From positions 31,741 to 95,740 of the forward strand of contig NZ_BCPR01000008.1 in NCBI RefSeq assembly GCF_016586165.1: a stretch of 64,000 nt of DNA. The letters run 5' to 3'. A program made the position numbers and the translations under genes. The notes beneath the pieces were generated by a model. It made no database searches. It was not told the DNA's origin and was given only the letters and a program-made list of their open reading frames with translations. The stretch is from Dyella sp. EPa41 (lineage in GTDB: Bacteria > Pseudomonadota > Gammaproteobacteria > Xanthomonadales > Rhodanobacteraceae). Position 1 is the first letter of the stretch, and each line of letters begins with the position of its first letter. Shown piece after piece: positions 46,921 through 55,499 of the stretch.

Positions 46921-47756
46921 GCGATACCGCGCTGCAGAGCTACATCGACAAGTGGTTGGCAGTGCAGCCGCAGCAGCGCATTGCGCTGGCCTTCGTCGAT
47001 TCGAAGAAGTACCCCGGCCATATCGCGCTGGCGGCGCTCGAGCAGGAGTGGCTCGCCGCCGCGTATGGCATTCGCGAGCCCCATGTGGCGGCAACCAAGT
47101 TGAACTGGTGGGCCGAGGAGCTTTCGGGCGCCGCGGCCAGCGGCGGGCGTCATCCGCTGACCCAGGTGTTGTTCGATGACGACCGGGCGCACGCATTGCC
47201 CACCGAGTTCTGGGTCGCGCCCGTGCTGGGCGCAATGGCTCAGCTGGAGGAGGGCACCGCCGCCGATTTCGAGGCGCAGGTGGCTGCGGCTTCCTTGCTG
47301 CACGGCGCGATCGCCGAACTGGAAACCACGTGGTGGTTCGGCAATGGCGCGTTCTCGGCACGGGCGGCGCGTGTTGCCACCTTGTCCCACCTGTTGTTTT
47401 CGCTGCTGCGGCTGGAAGAAGACGCCGAACGCGATCGCCTGGCGCTGCCCATGGCGCGCCTGGCTCGTCACGGCCTGAGTCGCAACGAGCTGCGCATGGC
47501 CAGCCCCGCACGCGAGGACGCCATTCGGGCCCAGCTTGAAGACCTGCACGCGGCGTGGCGGGAGGCTGACCGCCTGCCGGGGCCGCTCAGCGCCTTTCGC
47601 GGATTGGAATCCCGCCATGGCCGCGCGCTCGTCGCCAAGGCACGCAAGGCGGCGGACCCGCTGGCCGTGCTGCGGCAGGGCCAGGGCCGTCAGGGTCCGG
47701 CCGTGGTCTGGCAGGCGTGGCAGGCGGCGCGGGCCTGGCGAAAGCAGGTCGAATAG
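46917..47756 (+). CDS. Squalene/phytoene synthase-like protein
   Basis: This 279-residue all-helical protein aligns with the isoprenoid synthase class I family at IALAFVDSKKYPGHIALAAL, EQEWLAAAYGIREP and ATKLNWWAEEL. The two DxxxD Mg-binding motifs of true squalene/phytoene synthases are not apparent (HIALAALEQE in place of the first), so it may not be an active synthase; it resembles the NDUFAF6-like branch. Last gene of the operon, overlapping mupP by ATGA. Confidence 0.7.
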   Translation: MSDTALQSYIDKWLAVQPQQRIALAFVDSKKYPGHIALAALEQEWLAAAYGIREPHVAATKLNWWAEELSGAAASGGRHPLTQVLFDDDRAHALPTEFWVAPVLGAMAQLEEGTAADFEAQVAAASLLHGAIAELETTWWFGNGAFSARAARVATLSHLLFSLLRLEEDAERDRLALPMARLARHGLSRNELRMASPAREDAIRAQLEDLHAAWREADRLPGPLSAFRGLESRHGRALVAKARKAADPLAVLRQGQGRQGPAVVWQAWQAARAWRKQVE

Positions 47757-48050
47757 GGATGCCCCGTTCCATGCCGCAGGGGCATCGCCGATGCTGTCCG
47801 CGGATGGGTAGCACGGCCTTTCGGATGATGTCCAGAAAGCCCACGGGTCGCGGGGCACTGCTGGCCGGCGTGGACGGCGTCACACCCCGCATCGTGCGGG
47901 CTTCCTGGGCCACATGCCGCCCCCGTGGCATGGGGCAGGGCATCCTTGAAGACGCAGCGTTTCTCCCACGCCACTATTGCGGCGGCACCAGCCTGCCCCA
48001 AGATTGATGGGCCACGGCGCCCAGGCGCCTGCCGGATCACAGGATTCACC
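47757..48050. other. Non-coding gap before folE2
   Basis: No reading frame in this 294-base gap looks like a gene. There is no clear terminator or Zur-type operator; the folE2 ribosome site ACAGGA lies at its right end. Confidence 0.5.
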
Positions 48051-49004
48051 ATGTATACCGAGGAAAACACCGCCCGCCTGATGCCCGACGTGGCCGTCCA
48101 TGCCCAGCCGCACCTGGCGGGCGAACTGGACTGGGTCGGCATGGATGGCATCGAAGTGCCCGTGCGCTTCGATGCAGGAGACGGCGACGTGCAGCGCGCC
48201 AGCGCCCGTGTCGGCGCCTTCGTCAACCTGCGCCGTCCCGACAAGCGCGGCATCCATATGTCCCGCCTGTACCTGCAGGTGGAGCAGGCGTTGAGCACGC
48301 AGACCTTGAGCGCCACGTCGTTGCGGGAGCTGCTGCGCGGCTTCCTCGACTCGCACAAGGATCTTTCCGATCGCGCCTGCCTGAGCATCCGCTTCGAGCA
48401 CCTGGTGCGGCGCCCGGCCTTGCGCAGCGGCAACAGTGGTTGGCGCGCGTATCCGGTCTCGATCGAGGCCAGCCTGGTGGGCGATGCGTTCCTGCTCGAG
48501 CTGGGCACCGAAGTGGTCTACTCGTCGACCTGTCCCGCGTCCGCCGCCTTGTCGCGCCAGCTGATCCAGGAGCAGTTCTCGAAGGATTTCGATGCCGGGC
48601 GGCCGATCGACCACGCCGCCGTGCTTGCGTGGTTGGGCAGCGAGAAGGGCATCGTCGCCACGCCGCATGCGCAACGCAGCGTCGCGCGTCTTCGCGTGCG
48701 GCCCGCGGAGGGCGCGAAGTTCGATCTCATCGACCTGATCGATCGTACCGAGCAGGCGCTCGGTACGCCGGTACAGACCGCGGTGAAGCGCGAGGACGAA
48801 CAGGCCTTTGCGCTCGCCAACGGCGGCAACCTGATGTTCTGCGAAGACGCGGCCCGCCGCATCCAGAAGGCGCTCGATGCCGATGACGCGCTCAGCGATT
48901 TCCACATCCGCGTGGAACATCAGGAGAGCCTGCACCCGCACGACGCCGTGGCCTATGCCAGCAAGGGTGTCGAAGGCGGCTACGCGGGCAAGGGTTGCGC
49001 CTGA
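48051..49004 (+). CDS. folE2: GTP cyclohydrolase FolE2 (type IB)
   Basis: This 317-residue enzyme converts GTP to 7,8-dihydroneopterin triphosphate for folate synthesis. It has FVNLRRPDKRGIHMSRLY, the conserved Cys in YSSTCPASAALS, and QRSVARLRV. FolE2 uses several metals and often replaces zinc-dependent FolE under zinc starvation, commonly under Zur. I saw no Zur box, and it may be the sole GTP cyclohydrolase. The ATG at 48051 follows AGGATTCACC. Confidence 0.93.
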   Translation: MYTEENTARLMPDVAVHAQPHLAGELDWVGMDGIEVPVRFDAGDGDVQRASARVGAFVNLRRPDKRGIHMSRLYLQVEQALSTQTLSATSLRELLRGFLDSHKDLSDRACLSIRFEHLVRRPALRSGNSGWRAYPVSIEASLVGDAFLLELGTEVVYSSTCPASAALSRQLIQEQFSKDFDAGRPIDHAAVLAWLGSEKGIVATPHAQRSVARLRVRPAEGAKFDLIDLIDRTEQALGTPVQTAVKREDEQAFALANGGNLMFCEDAARRIQKALDADDALSDFHIRVEHQESLHPHDAVAYASKGVEGGYAGKGCA

Positions 49005-49069
49005 GCCAGGGTTCCGCCGTCGCCTGTTAGCATTCCCGGAGCTCTCATCGAGCTCCGCAGGAGATTTTC

Positions 49070-49528
49070 ATGCTGTCCCGTCTTTCGTTGCTGGCCGTTG
49101 CCGTCCTCGCGCTCGCTGGCTGTTCGATGTTTTCCCGTCATGCCAAGGACGAGGCGCCCGCCGCGAAGGCGACGCCCGCGCCCGTGCACCAGTCGCTGAT
49201 GAAGTCGATCACGGGCGACATCCGCTACGAACTGCCGCAGGCGGTGCCCGCTGACGCCTACCTGCTGGTGACGCTGGCCGATGTCAGCCGGCAGGACGCA
49301 CCCGCGCGTACCGTGTCCGAGGAGCGCATCCAGCCTGTCGGCGCTTCGCCGGTGGATTTCCTGATCAGCTACGACCCGTCCGAGCTGCGCGATGGCGTGG
49401 ATTTTGCCATCAACGTGCGGCTGCAACAGGGCGACAAGCTGCTGGCCATCAACGACACGCGCACGAGCGTGTTGGGGCGGTCGGGCGAGAACGGACCGGT
49501 GAGCATCACGCTCAAGGCCGTTCCGTAA
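49070..49528 (+). CDS. YbaY/YscW-type lipoprotein
   Basis: This 152-residue protein has a lipoprotein signal (LLAVAVLALAGCSMF, Cys18). The mature part (GDIRYELPQAVPADAYLLVTLADVSRQDAP and LISYDPSELRDG) matches the YbaY family, whose members are outer-membrane lipoproteins of beta fold, some acting as pilotins. Its own AGGAGATTTTC site lies upstream. No secretion genes are nearby. Confidence 0.8.
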   Translation: MLSRLSLLAVAVLALAGCSMFSRHAKDEAPAAKATPAPVHQSLMKSITGDIRYELPQAVPADAYLLVTLADVSRQDAPARTVSEERIQPVGASPVDFLISYDPSELRDGVDFAINVRLQQGDKLLAINDTRTSVLGRSGENGPVSITLKAVP

Positions 49529-49549
49529 TTTACTGCCCCTGCAGGGAAA

Positions 49550-50887
49550 TCAGCGCGCGAAGGCCAGTCGCTGGCCGCGCACGCTGCCATCCACGTTCTG
49601 GCCGTCCCATACGCGCTGTCCGTTGACGAACGTGGCGGCAATGGAGCTGTTGAACGTATAGCCCTCGAACGGCGACCAGGCGCACTTGGACAGCACCTCC
49701 TCGCGACGCACGGTGTGCGGCTTGTTCGGATCGACCAGCACCAGGTCGGCGGCGTAGCCCTCGCGCAGGAAGCCGCGCTCCTTCACGTCGAACAGGGTGG
49801 CCGGCGCATGAGTGACGGCCTCCACCACGCGCTCTAGCGTCAGCTTGCCCTCGAACACGCGCTGCAGCGCCGCCTGCAAGGCGAACTGCACCAGCGGCAG
49901 GCCGCTCGGCGCCTTGTCGTAGAGCTGCCCCTTTTCGTCCAGCAGGTGCGGGGCATGGTCGGTGGCCAGCACATCCAGGCGGCCTTCGGCGAGCGCCCGG
50001 GTGATCGCCTCGCGGTCGGCAGCCGTCTTGATCGCCGGGTTGCACTTGATCAGGAAACCCAGGCGTTCGTAGTCGCGGTCGTCGAAGTGCAGGAAGTGCA
50101 CGCAGGTTTCGGCGGTGATGCGCTTGCCCTTGACCGGGCCCGGCTCGAACAGCGCCAGCTCGTCCGCCGTGGAGATGTGCAGCACGTGCAGCCGGCTGTT
50201 GTGGCGCCGGGCCAGCTCGATGGCCAGGCGGGTCGACTTGATGCATGCCTCGCGCGAGCGGATCAGCGGATGCTCGCGGGCAGGAATGTCGTCGCCGTAC
50301 TTCTCATGCGCCTTGGCCAGGTTCGCGTCGATCATCGGCGTGTCTTCGCAATGCGTGATGATCGGCGTGGGCGCCTCGCGGAAGATCCCGTCCAGCACCT
50401 CGGGGTTGTCCACCAGCATGTTGCCGGTGGAGGCGCCCATGAACACCTTGATGCCCGGCGCCGCCAGCGGGTCGAGGCGCCGGATGGCTTCCAGGTTGTC
50501 GTTGCTCGCGCCCATGTAGAAGGCGTAGTTCACGGCCGAGGTTTCCGCCGCGCGGGCGTACTTGGCCTCCAGCGTGTCGCGATCGAGTGCCGGCGGCTTG
50601 GTGTTGGGCATCTCCATGAAGCTGGTGATGCCGCCGGCGGCGCAGGCGCGCGATTCATGGGCGATGTCGGCTTTCTGGGTCAGGCCCGGTTCGCGGAAAT
50701 GCACCTGGTCGTCGATCATGCCGGGAAACAGCCACAGGCCGCTGGCATCGATCACCTGCTCGCCGGGACGGGCGTCGAGGTCGCCGCCTATGGCGTCGAT
50801 GCGGCCCTGCTTGACCCGCACGTCGGCATGGAAACGACGGCCCTCATTGACCAGTTCGGCGTTCTTGATCAGCCACTCAGTGGACAT
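49550..50887 (-). CDS. pyrC: Dihydroorotase, class I
   Basis: This 445-residue amidohydrolase cyclises carbamoyl-aspartate to dihydroorotate in pyrimidine synthesis. The metal histidines are in [19 protein letters not shown] (usual DxHxH is changed to [10 protein letters not shown]). It has [21 protein letters not shown] and catalytic Asp in TDHAPH. In length and motifs it is class I (PyrC2-like), unlike the 350-residue E. coli PyrC. It overlaps yidD by 11 bases. Confidence 0.88.
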   Translation of the reverse strand: MSTEWLIKNAELVNEGRRFHADVRVKQGRIDAIGGDLDARPGEQVIDASGLWLFPGMIDDQVHFREPGLTQKADIAHESRACAAGGITSFMEMPNTKPPALDRDTLEAKYARAAETSAVNYAFYMGASNDNLEAIRRLDPLAAPGIKVFMGASTGNMLVDNPEVLDGIFREAPTPIITHCEDTPMIDANLAKAHEKYGDDIPAREHPLIRSREACIKSTRLAIELARRHNSRLHVLHISTADELALFEPGPVKGKRITAETCVHFLHFDDRDYERLGFLIKCNPAIKTAADREAITRALAEGRLDVLATDHAPHLLDEKGQLYDKAPSGLPLVQFALQAALQRVFEGKLTLERVVEAVTHAPATLFDVKERGFLREGYAADLVLVDPNKPHTVRREEVLSKCAWSPFEGYTFNSSIAATFVNGQRVWDGQNVDGSVRGQRLAFAR

Positions 50888-51137
50888 GGTTTGCTCCAGC
50901 GGAACCGCAACGGCGGAAGGTGAACTGCTCGGGTACGGGGTCTTCGCCCCCCTCGCACAATGGCTGGCAGCGCAGCAGGCGCCAGCCGGTCAGCATGCCG
51001 CCACGCAGCGGTCCGAAGCGTGCAACGGCAATCCGTGCATAATCGGAGCAGCTGGGGTGGAAGCGGCAGTGCTGACCCAGCAGGGGGCTTAGCCAGCGCT
51101 TGTAGAAGCCGAGCAGTAGAAGTATTAGTCGGGTCAC
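50877..51137 (-). CDS. yidD: Membrane protein insertion efficiency factor YidD
   Basis: This 86-residue protein has [26 protein letters not shown], the YidD signature with conserved Cys residues, followed by [14 protein letters not shown]. YidD normally sits between rnpA and yidC; here it is detached and its end overlaps the start of pyrC by 11 bases. It aids insertion of inner-membrane proteins. It is divergent from dksA. Confidence 0.9.
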   Translation of the reverse strand: MTRLILLLLGFYKRWLSPLLGQHCRFHPSCSDYARIAVARFGPLRGGMLTGWRLLRCQPLCEGGEDPVPEQFTFRRCGSAGANHVH

Positions 51138-51200
51138 GACGGTTTTACGCTGCCGAAACAGTTTGCGGCATGTAGTGTCGCAAGTATTCCAGAAGCAAGG

Positions 51201-51229
51201 TTGCCGGTGTTAGATACATGGGCTATAAC
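51201..51229 (+). promoter_or_regulatory. Candidate sigma-70 promoter of dksA
   Basis: TTGCCG at 51201-51206 and TATAAC at 51224-51229 are separated by 17 bases, about 34 bases before the dksA start. It is a good match, well placed. Confidence 0.65.
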
Positions 51230-51262
51230 ACCCGGCCGCCAAGGCCAAAATGGTGAAGGGAA

Positions 51263-52342
51263 ATGGCGAAAACGACGCGTAGTGCGACAGCCACCAAGCC
51301 GCAGAAGGGAAAGCCTGCCGGTAAGGTGAAGGACGTCAAGACCAGCAAGAAGACTGCGACTGCGCGCGCGGCGAAGCCGGCTGCGACAGCCAAAGCGGCC
51401 CCGGCCAAGAAGCCGGTCGCCAAGAAGGCTGCGCCCAAGAAGGTGGTGGCAAAGAAGGCCGTCGCCAAGAAGGTCGCCAAGGCCCCCGCCAAGCCCGTGG
51501 CAGTCAAGAAGGCCGCTCCCAAGCCGCCGGCGAAGAAAGCCGCACCGGCCAAGAAGCCGGCCGTGGTAAAGCACGTAGCCAAGCCGGTCGCCAAGAAGGC
51601 GGCCCCTCCGGCCAAGAAGCAGCCGCCCAAGGCGGTCGCGGCACCGGCCAAGCCCGCCAAGGCGGCGCCGGCCAAGCCGGCTGCCAAGGAGGCTCCGGCC
51701 AAGCAGCAACCCGTTGCCGCCAAGGTCGCGGCGCCGGCACCGGCCAAGGCGCCACCTCCGGCGCCGGCCAAGCCGGCAGCTCCACCCTTTGCCGGCAAGG
51801 TGGCCAGTGCCACCGCCCGTCATACCCCCCTCAAGAAGCAGAAAGCCCAGCAGTCCTCGATGAACAAATCCGCAACCCTCGATAACGGCATTACACGGGA
51901 AGACGGTCGCTACGCGCTGCCTTCGACCACCACGATCGACCTGCCCAAGGGTTATCGCCCCTCGAATGACGAGGAGTACATGAACCCCAAGCACCTGGCC
52001 TACTTCCGCAACAAGCTTCGCGAATGGCGCGAACAGCTGGTGGAAGAGTCGCGCCAGACCATGGAAAACCTGCGTGACGAAGTTCGTGACGTGGGCGACG
52101 AGGCCGAGCGCGCCACCCGCGAAACAGAAAATTCGCTGGAACTGCGCACGCGCGACCGCTACCGCAAGCTGATCTCCAAGATCGACAAGGCCCTGCGTCG
52201 TATCGAAGAAGGCCGGTACGGCTACTGCGAAGAAACGGACGAGGAAATCGGCCTGGAGCGTCTCGACGCCCGTCCGATCGCCACGCTGTCGCTGGACGCG
52301 CAGGAGCGCCGTGAACATCTGCAGAAGCAGATGGGCGACTGA
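51263..52342 (+). CDS. dksA: DksA-family RNA-polymerase-binding protein with ~200-residue basic extension
   Basis: The last 160 of 359 residues form a DksA protein, with the coiled-coil tip and Asp residues in LRDEVRDVGDEAERATRETEN and a globular end GYCEETDEEIGLERLDARP. Only one of the four zinc Cys survives (CEET, then TLSLDA), the zinc-independent form. Residues 1-199 are Lys/Ala/Pro-rich with AKKPVAKK- and PAKPA-type repeats like histone H1 tails. DksA binds the secondary channel of RNA polymerase and, with ppGpp, controls rRNA and stress genes; the tail probably binds DNA or RNA (inference). Met200 (51860) could be a second start. Confidence 0.9.
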   Translation: MAKTTRSATATKPQKGKPAGKVKDVKTSKKTATARAAKPAATAKAAPAKKPVAKKAAPKKVVAKKAVAKKVAKAPAKPVAVKKAAPKPPAKKAAPAKKPAVVKHVAKPVAKKAAPPAKKQPPKAVAAPAKPAKAAPAKPAAKEAPAKQQPVAAKVAAPAPAKAPPPAPAKPAAPPFAGKVASATARHTPLKKQKAQQSSMNKSATLDNGITREDGRYALPSTTTIDLPKGYRPSNDEEYMNPKHLAYFRNKLREWREQLVEESRQTMENLRDEVRDVGDEAERATRETENSLELRTRDRYRKLISKIDKALRRIEEGRYGYCEETDEEIGLERLDARPIATLSLDAQERREHLQKQMGD

Positions 52343-52364
52343 TCAGCCCGGACATCCGGACAGG

Positions 52365-52398
52365 CAAAGCCCCGCTCATGGCGGGGCTTTGTTTTTTG
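52365..52398 (+). terminator. Intrinsic terminator of dksA
   Basis: The stem caaagccccgc/gcggggctttg with loop tcatg is followed by ttttttg. It lies 23 bases after the dksA stop. Confidence 0.9.
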
Positions 52399-52511
52399 TC
52401 TTGTGGCCGACCCTTGCCGGCGCATCGTCCGCAGCCAGGGTCGCGGATGCCGCCGGCCGCATGCGCAACCGTGCATGTCGCGGTCGTTCCGAAAGCAGCG
52501 GCGGCCGGGAT

Positions 52512-52946
52512 TCAGGCGTTCAGCGTTGCCGCTGCGTATGCCTTGAGCTTCGCGAGCATGGCGGCAAGGCCGTTCGAGCGCGTGGGCGACAGGTGCTTGG
52601 CCAGGCCGATGGCTTCGATGAATCGCGGCTCGGTGGCGACGATCTCGCGGGCGGAACGGTCCGAGTAGACGCGCAGCACCAGCGCGATAAGGCCGGAAAC
52701 GATGGCTGAATCGCTGGCCGCCTGAAAATGCAGCTTCTCCACATTTCCGCTGGGCACCAGCCAGACCAGCGACTGGCAGCCGTGCACGCGGTAATCCTCG
52801 GTCTTCAGCTCCTCGGGAAAGGGCGGCAATTGCTTGCCCAGGTCGATGAGGTACTGGTAGCGCTCGGTCCAGTCACCAAAGAAGCCGAATTCCTCGACGA
52901 TGTCCTGCTGCGCCTGCTCGGCGCTCGATGTGGCAATAGCGTTCAT
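52512..52946 (-). CDS. sufE: Cysteine desulfuration protein SufE
   Basis: This 144-residue protein accepts persulfide sulfur from SufS and passes it to the cluster scaffold. The acceptor Cys57 is in DYRVHGCQSLVWL, and the family's SGLIALVLRVYS and LSPTRSNGLAAML segments are clear. It is not beside a suf operon here. It ends within 200 bases of the dksA terminator on the other strand. Confidence 0.94.
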   Translation of the reverse strand: MNAIATSSAEQAQQDIVEEFGFFGDWTERYQYLIDLGKQLPPFPEELKTEDYRVHGCQSLVWLVPSGNVEKLHFQAASDSAIVSGLIALVLRVYSDRSAREIVATEPRFIEAIGLAKHLSPTRSNGLAAMLAKLKAYAAATLNA

Positions 52947-53010
52947 GCTTTCATTATCGCGCGTTTGCCGGATCGCCGCTTTTCACGTCATGGCGACAAG
53001 GCGTGCCTGT

Positions 53011-54396
53011 TCAACCTTTCGCTACGCTCCATCGCGTGCCCTGTGCGCCGTCCTCGATGACGATGCCCATCAACGTCAATTCATCGCGGATCGCATCGGC
53101 GCGCTTGAAGTCGCGCGCGGCGCGCGCGGCACGGCGCTCCTCGAGCAAGGCCTCGATGCGCGCCTCGTCGACCTCGGTGGCGCCAGATGCCTGCTTGAAC
53201 CACGACTCCGGATCCTGCTGAAGCAGGCCCAGGATCGCGCCTGCCCCCAGCAGCGCGGATTTGGCGGCGCGCCGCGCCTGCGCATCGCCGGCCTGGCGAG
53301 CCAGGTCCGCAAGCTGGGACAGCTCGGCCAGTGCCTGGGGCGTGTTGAGGTCGTCGCACAGTGCGGCTTCGACCGCCTCCGGTACCGGAAGATCGTTGTC
53401 CACCTCGACGTCCGCCAGATCGCGCAGCACGCGGTACCAGCCATCAAGCGTGCTGATCGACTGGGCGACGGCGGCGTCGGACCAGTCCAGTGGCTGACGA
53501 TAGTGCCCGCGCAGCAGCAACAGGCGCAGCGCTTCCGGCGGGTGCATCTTGAGCAGCTCGTGCACCAGCATCACGTTGCCCAGCGACTTGGACATCTTGC
53601 GACCGCTGAAGGTCAGCATGCCGTTGTGCAGCCAGTAGCGCGCGAACACCTTGCCGCCGTGGGCGCAGGTGGACTGGGCAATTTCGTTTTCGTGGTGCGG
53701 GAACTGCAGGTCCACGCCGCCGGCGTGGATGTCGATGGTCTCGCCGAGGTGGGCCTCGCTCATCGCCGAGCATTCGATGTGCCAGCCGGGGCGGCCGCGG
53801 CCCCAGGGGCTGTCCCAGCCGGGCAGTTCGGGCGTGGAGGGCTTCCACAGCACGAAGTCGCCCGGGTTCTTCTTGTACGGCGCCACTTCGACGCGTGCGC
53901 CGGCCAGCAGCTCTTCCGGGTCGCGGCCCGAGAGGGCGCCATAGGCGGGGTAGGACTCCACTTCGAACAGCACATGGCCTTCCGCGGCATAGGCGTGGCC
54001 GCTGGCGATGAGCCGCTCGATCATCGCGATGATCTGCGGGACATGCGTCGTGGCGTGCGGTTCCACGTCCGGCGGCGCAATGCCCAGCGCGGCCATGTCT
54101 TCGCGATATGCCTCGGCATAGCGGCCGGTAATGCTCTCGATGCCCACGCCCAGCTGCTGGGCGGCGGCATTGATCTTGTCGTCCACGTCGGTGATGTTGC
54201 GGGCGTACACCACGTGCGGATAGTGGCGGCGCAGCAGCCGGACCAGCACGTCGAAGACCACCGGGCCGCGAGCGTTGCCAATGTGCACGTAGTTGTAGAC
54301 CGTCGGTCCACACAGGTACATCGTCACCCGGTTCGGATCGAGCGGGGCAAACGGTTCGACGCGGCGCGTCAGGCTGTTGTGGAGCGAAATGGGCAT
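53011..54396 (-). CDS. cysS: Cysteinyl-tRNA synthetase
   Basis: This 461-residue class I enzyme charges tRNA-Cys. It has [19 protein letters not shown] (Cys zinc ligand and HIGN), a second zinc-ligand region [15 protein letters not shown] and HGGGVDL-like [15 protein letters not shown], and [10 protein letters not shown]. The start at 54396 is the first Met leading into the active site. The upstream gap is divergent with the glycine-zipper gene. Confidence 0.97.
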   Translation of the reverse strand: MPISLHNSLTRRVEPFAPLDPNRVTMYLCGPTVYNYVHIGNARGPVVFDVLVRLLRRHYPHVVYARNITDVDDKINAAAQQLGVGIESITGRYAEAYREDMAALGIAPPDVEPHATTHVPQIIAMIERLIASGHAYAAEGHVLFEVESYPAYGALSGRDPEELLAGARVEVAPYKKNPGDFVLWKPSTPELPGWDSPWGRGRPGWHIECSAMSEAHLGETIDIHAGGVDLQFPHHENEIAQSTCAHGGKVFARYWLHNGMLTFSGRKMSKSLGNVMLVHELLKMHPPEALRLLLLRGHYRQPLDWSDAAVAQSISTLDGWYRVLRDLADVEVDNDLPVPEAVEAALCDDLNTPQALAELSQLADLARQAGDAQARRAAKSALLGAGAILGLLQQDPESWFKQASGATEVDEARIEALLEERRAARAARDFKRADAIRDELTLMGIVIEDGAQGTRWSVAKG

Positions 54397-54641
54397 CGGT
54401 CAGGAGGTCCGGACGGTGGAAGCAGGCGCCAGGCAGCGCAAGCCGGTCGCGCATCTTAACAAGCCGCCGGGCGCCGCGCAGGCCGGCGCCCCGGTCGCCT
54501 CCCCGCCAGGCTGGGGGGTGAACCGCGCCGGGAAACGGTCAGGCTTGAGGCGAGGTTCTAAGCGTCGATTCAGAGTGAATTTGCTGCAATGGATGGTAAG
54601 AGGCGCAAAGATGCGCCCGATTGCCTTAAGCGGAGGCCGCA

Positions 54642-55187
54642 GTGACCCGATGGTTGTTCCCCGCGCTGGTGCTGTCCTTGATGGCCGCCGGCGTGTCCGC
54701 GCAGGATGCGAGGTACCAGCAGCAATACCAGCAGAATGACGACAACACCCATTACGGGTGGGCCGATGTGCTGCGCGTCGATCCTGTGTATGGCGTGGCC
54801 CGCACCGAGGTGCCGCGGCAGGAATGCTACGACCAGCCGGTGGTGCGTTCGGCGCCGCCGCAGGGCAGTGCGGCCGGCACCATCCTCGGCGCCGTGGTGG
54901 GTGGCGTGCTGGGCAGCACCGTGGGCAAGGGCGATGGGCGCACCGCGGCCACGGTCGCCGGCGCGGTTGCCGGTGGCGCCGTCGGCAACAGCGTGTCCCG
55001 TTCGGGCGGCGGCGAATACGAGAGCACCGAGACCCATTGCCGGCAGGTCGCCGCGGTCAGCGAGCAGCGTCGCATCATGGGATACGACGTGGAATACCGT
55101 TATCGCGGCGAGGTCTACGTATCGCGCCTCAACTATGATCCTGGCGAGCGCCTTAGGGTGCGGGTAAGCGTTTCTCCCGCCGACTGA
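54642..55187 (+). CDS. Glycine-zipper 2TM-domain outer-membrane protein
   Basis: This 181-residue protein has a signal peptide (WLFPALVLSLMAAGVSAQ) and two glycine-zipper helices (GTILGAVVGGVLGSTVGKG and TAATVAGAVAGGAVGNSVSR), then a C-terminal beta part. It resembles the 17-kDa surface antigen/SlyB-like family of envelope proteins. It starts with GTG at 54642, chosen for the GGAGG site 7 bases upstream. No partner is recognised. Confidence 0.78.
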   Translation: MTRWLFPALVLSLMAAGVSAQDARYQQQYQQNDDNTHYGWADVLRVDPVYGVARTEVPRQECYDQPVVRSAPPQGSAAGTILGAVVGGVLGSTVGKGDGRTAATVAGAVAGGAVGNSVSRSGGGEYESTETHCRQVAAVSEQRRIMGYDVEYRYRGEVYVSRLNYDPGERLRVRVSVSPAD

Positions 55188-55195
55188 GATCACAG

Positions 55196-55219
55196 AACGC
55201 CGCCTCCGGGCGGCGTTTT
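55196..55219 (+). terminator. Intrinsic terminator of the glycine-zipper gene
   Basis: The stem aacgccgcc/ggcggcgtt with loop tccg ends in a short ttt run (ttttg). It lies 9 bases after the stop codon and separates the gene from the arginine leader. Confidence 0.7.
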
Positions 55220-55241
55220 GACGTCCAGGCCCCATCCGTTG

Positions 55242-55270
55242 TTGCATGGCAGCGAAAATCCCGTCATGAT
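55242..55270 (+). promoter_or_regulatory. Candidate promoter of the arginine operon
   Basis: TTGCAT at 55242-55247 and CATGAT at 55265-55270 are separated by 17 bases. A start near 55277 would leave a leader of about 220 bases before argF', including the leader ORF and terminator. Confidence 0.4.
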
Positions 55271-55295
55271 GAGCGTTCTACCACCCGGAACACCC

Positions 55296-55400
55296 ATGTC
55301 CGCAGCCGTCTATACCGCCACTGTCCTTACCAGCGCCCGCATGGCCGCTGGCATGACGTCGCGTGCTCGCCGACCGCTGGTCCGACATCTGGCCGGGTAG
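55296..55400 (+). CDS. Putative arginine leader peptide (attenuator peptide)
   Basis: This 34-codon ORF begins MSAAVYTATVLTSARMAAGM and ends TSRARRPLVRHLAG. Arginine codons are at residues 15, 23, 25, 26 and 30 (cgc, cgt, cgc, cga, cga). The stop at 55398-55400 lies 33 bases before the terminator hairpin and 99 bases before argF'. Its last codons (ctg gcc ggg tag) contain ggccgggt, complementary to the 5' arm of the terminator. A weak ggaa site lies 8 bases upstream of the ATG. I infer that arginine shortage stalls the ribosome within it and permits readthrough. Confidence 0.6.
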   Translation: MSAAVYTATVLTSARMAAGMTSRARRPLVRHLAG

Positions 55401-55460
55401 GCTGTCGCACGCGTTTCATGTGTATCGACGACAAAACCCGGCCTGCAGCCGGGTTTTTTT
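55391..55460 (+). promoter_or_regulatory. Putative transcription attenuator of argF'
   Basis: The terminator stem aaacccggc/gccgggttt (55434-55442 and 55448-55456) has loop ctgca and ends in a run of seven T. An alternative 8-bp pairing joins ggccgggt (55391-55398, end of the leader ORF) with acccggcc (55436-55443), which uses the terminator's 5' arm. The two folds are mutually exclusive. This is the standard layout of amino-acid operon attenuation; regulation by arginine is inferred. Confidence 0.65.
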
Positions 55461-55499
55461 GTTTCCGGAATCCGAGATTCGACAAAGGCATCCACGATC

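Noticed and set aside
47757..48050. Zur operator upstream of folE2
   Set aside because: No palindromic AT-rich Zur-like site was found by eye, although regulation cannot be excluded.
51134..52318. A 394-codon minus-strand frame opposite dksA, Leu/Gly/Arg-rich
   Set aside because: It is the complement of the Lys/Ala/Pro repeats of the DksA extension, which yields apparent low-complexity protein by necessity.
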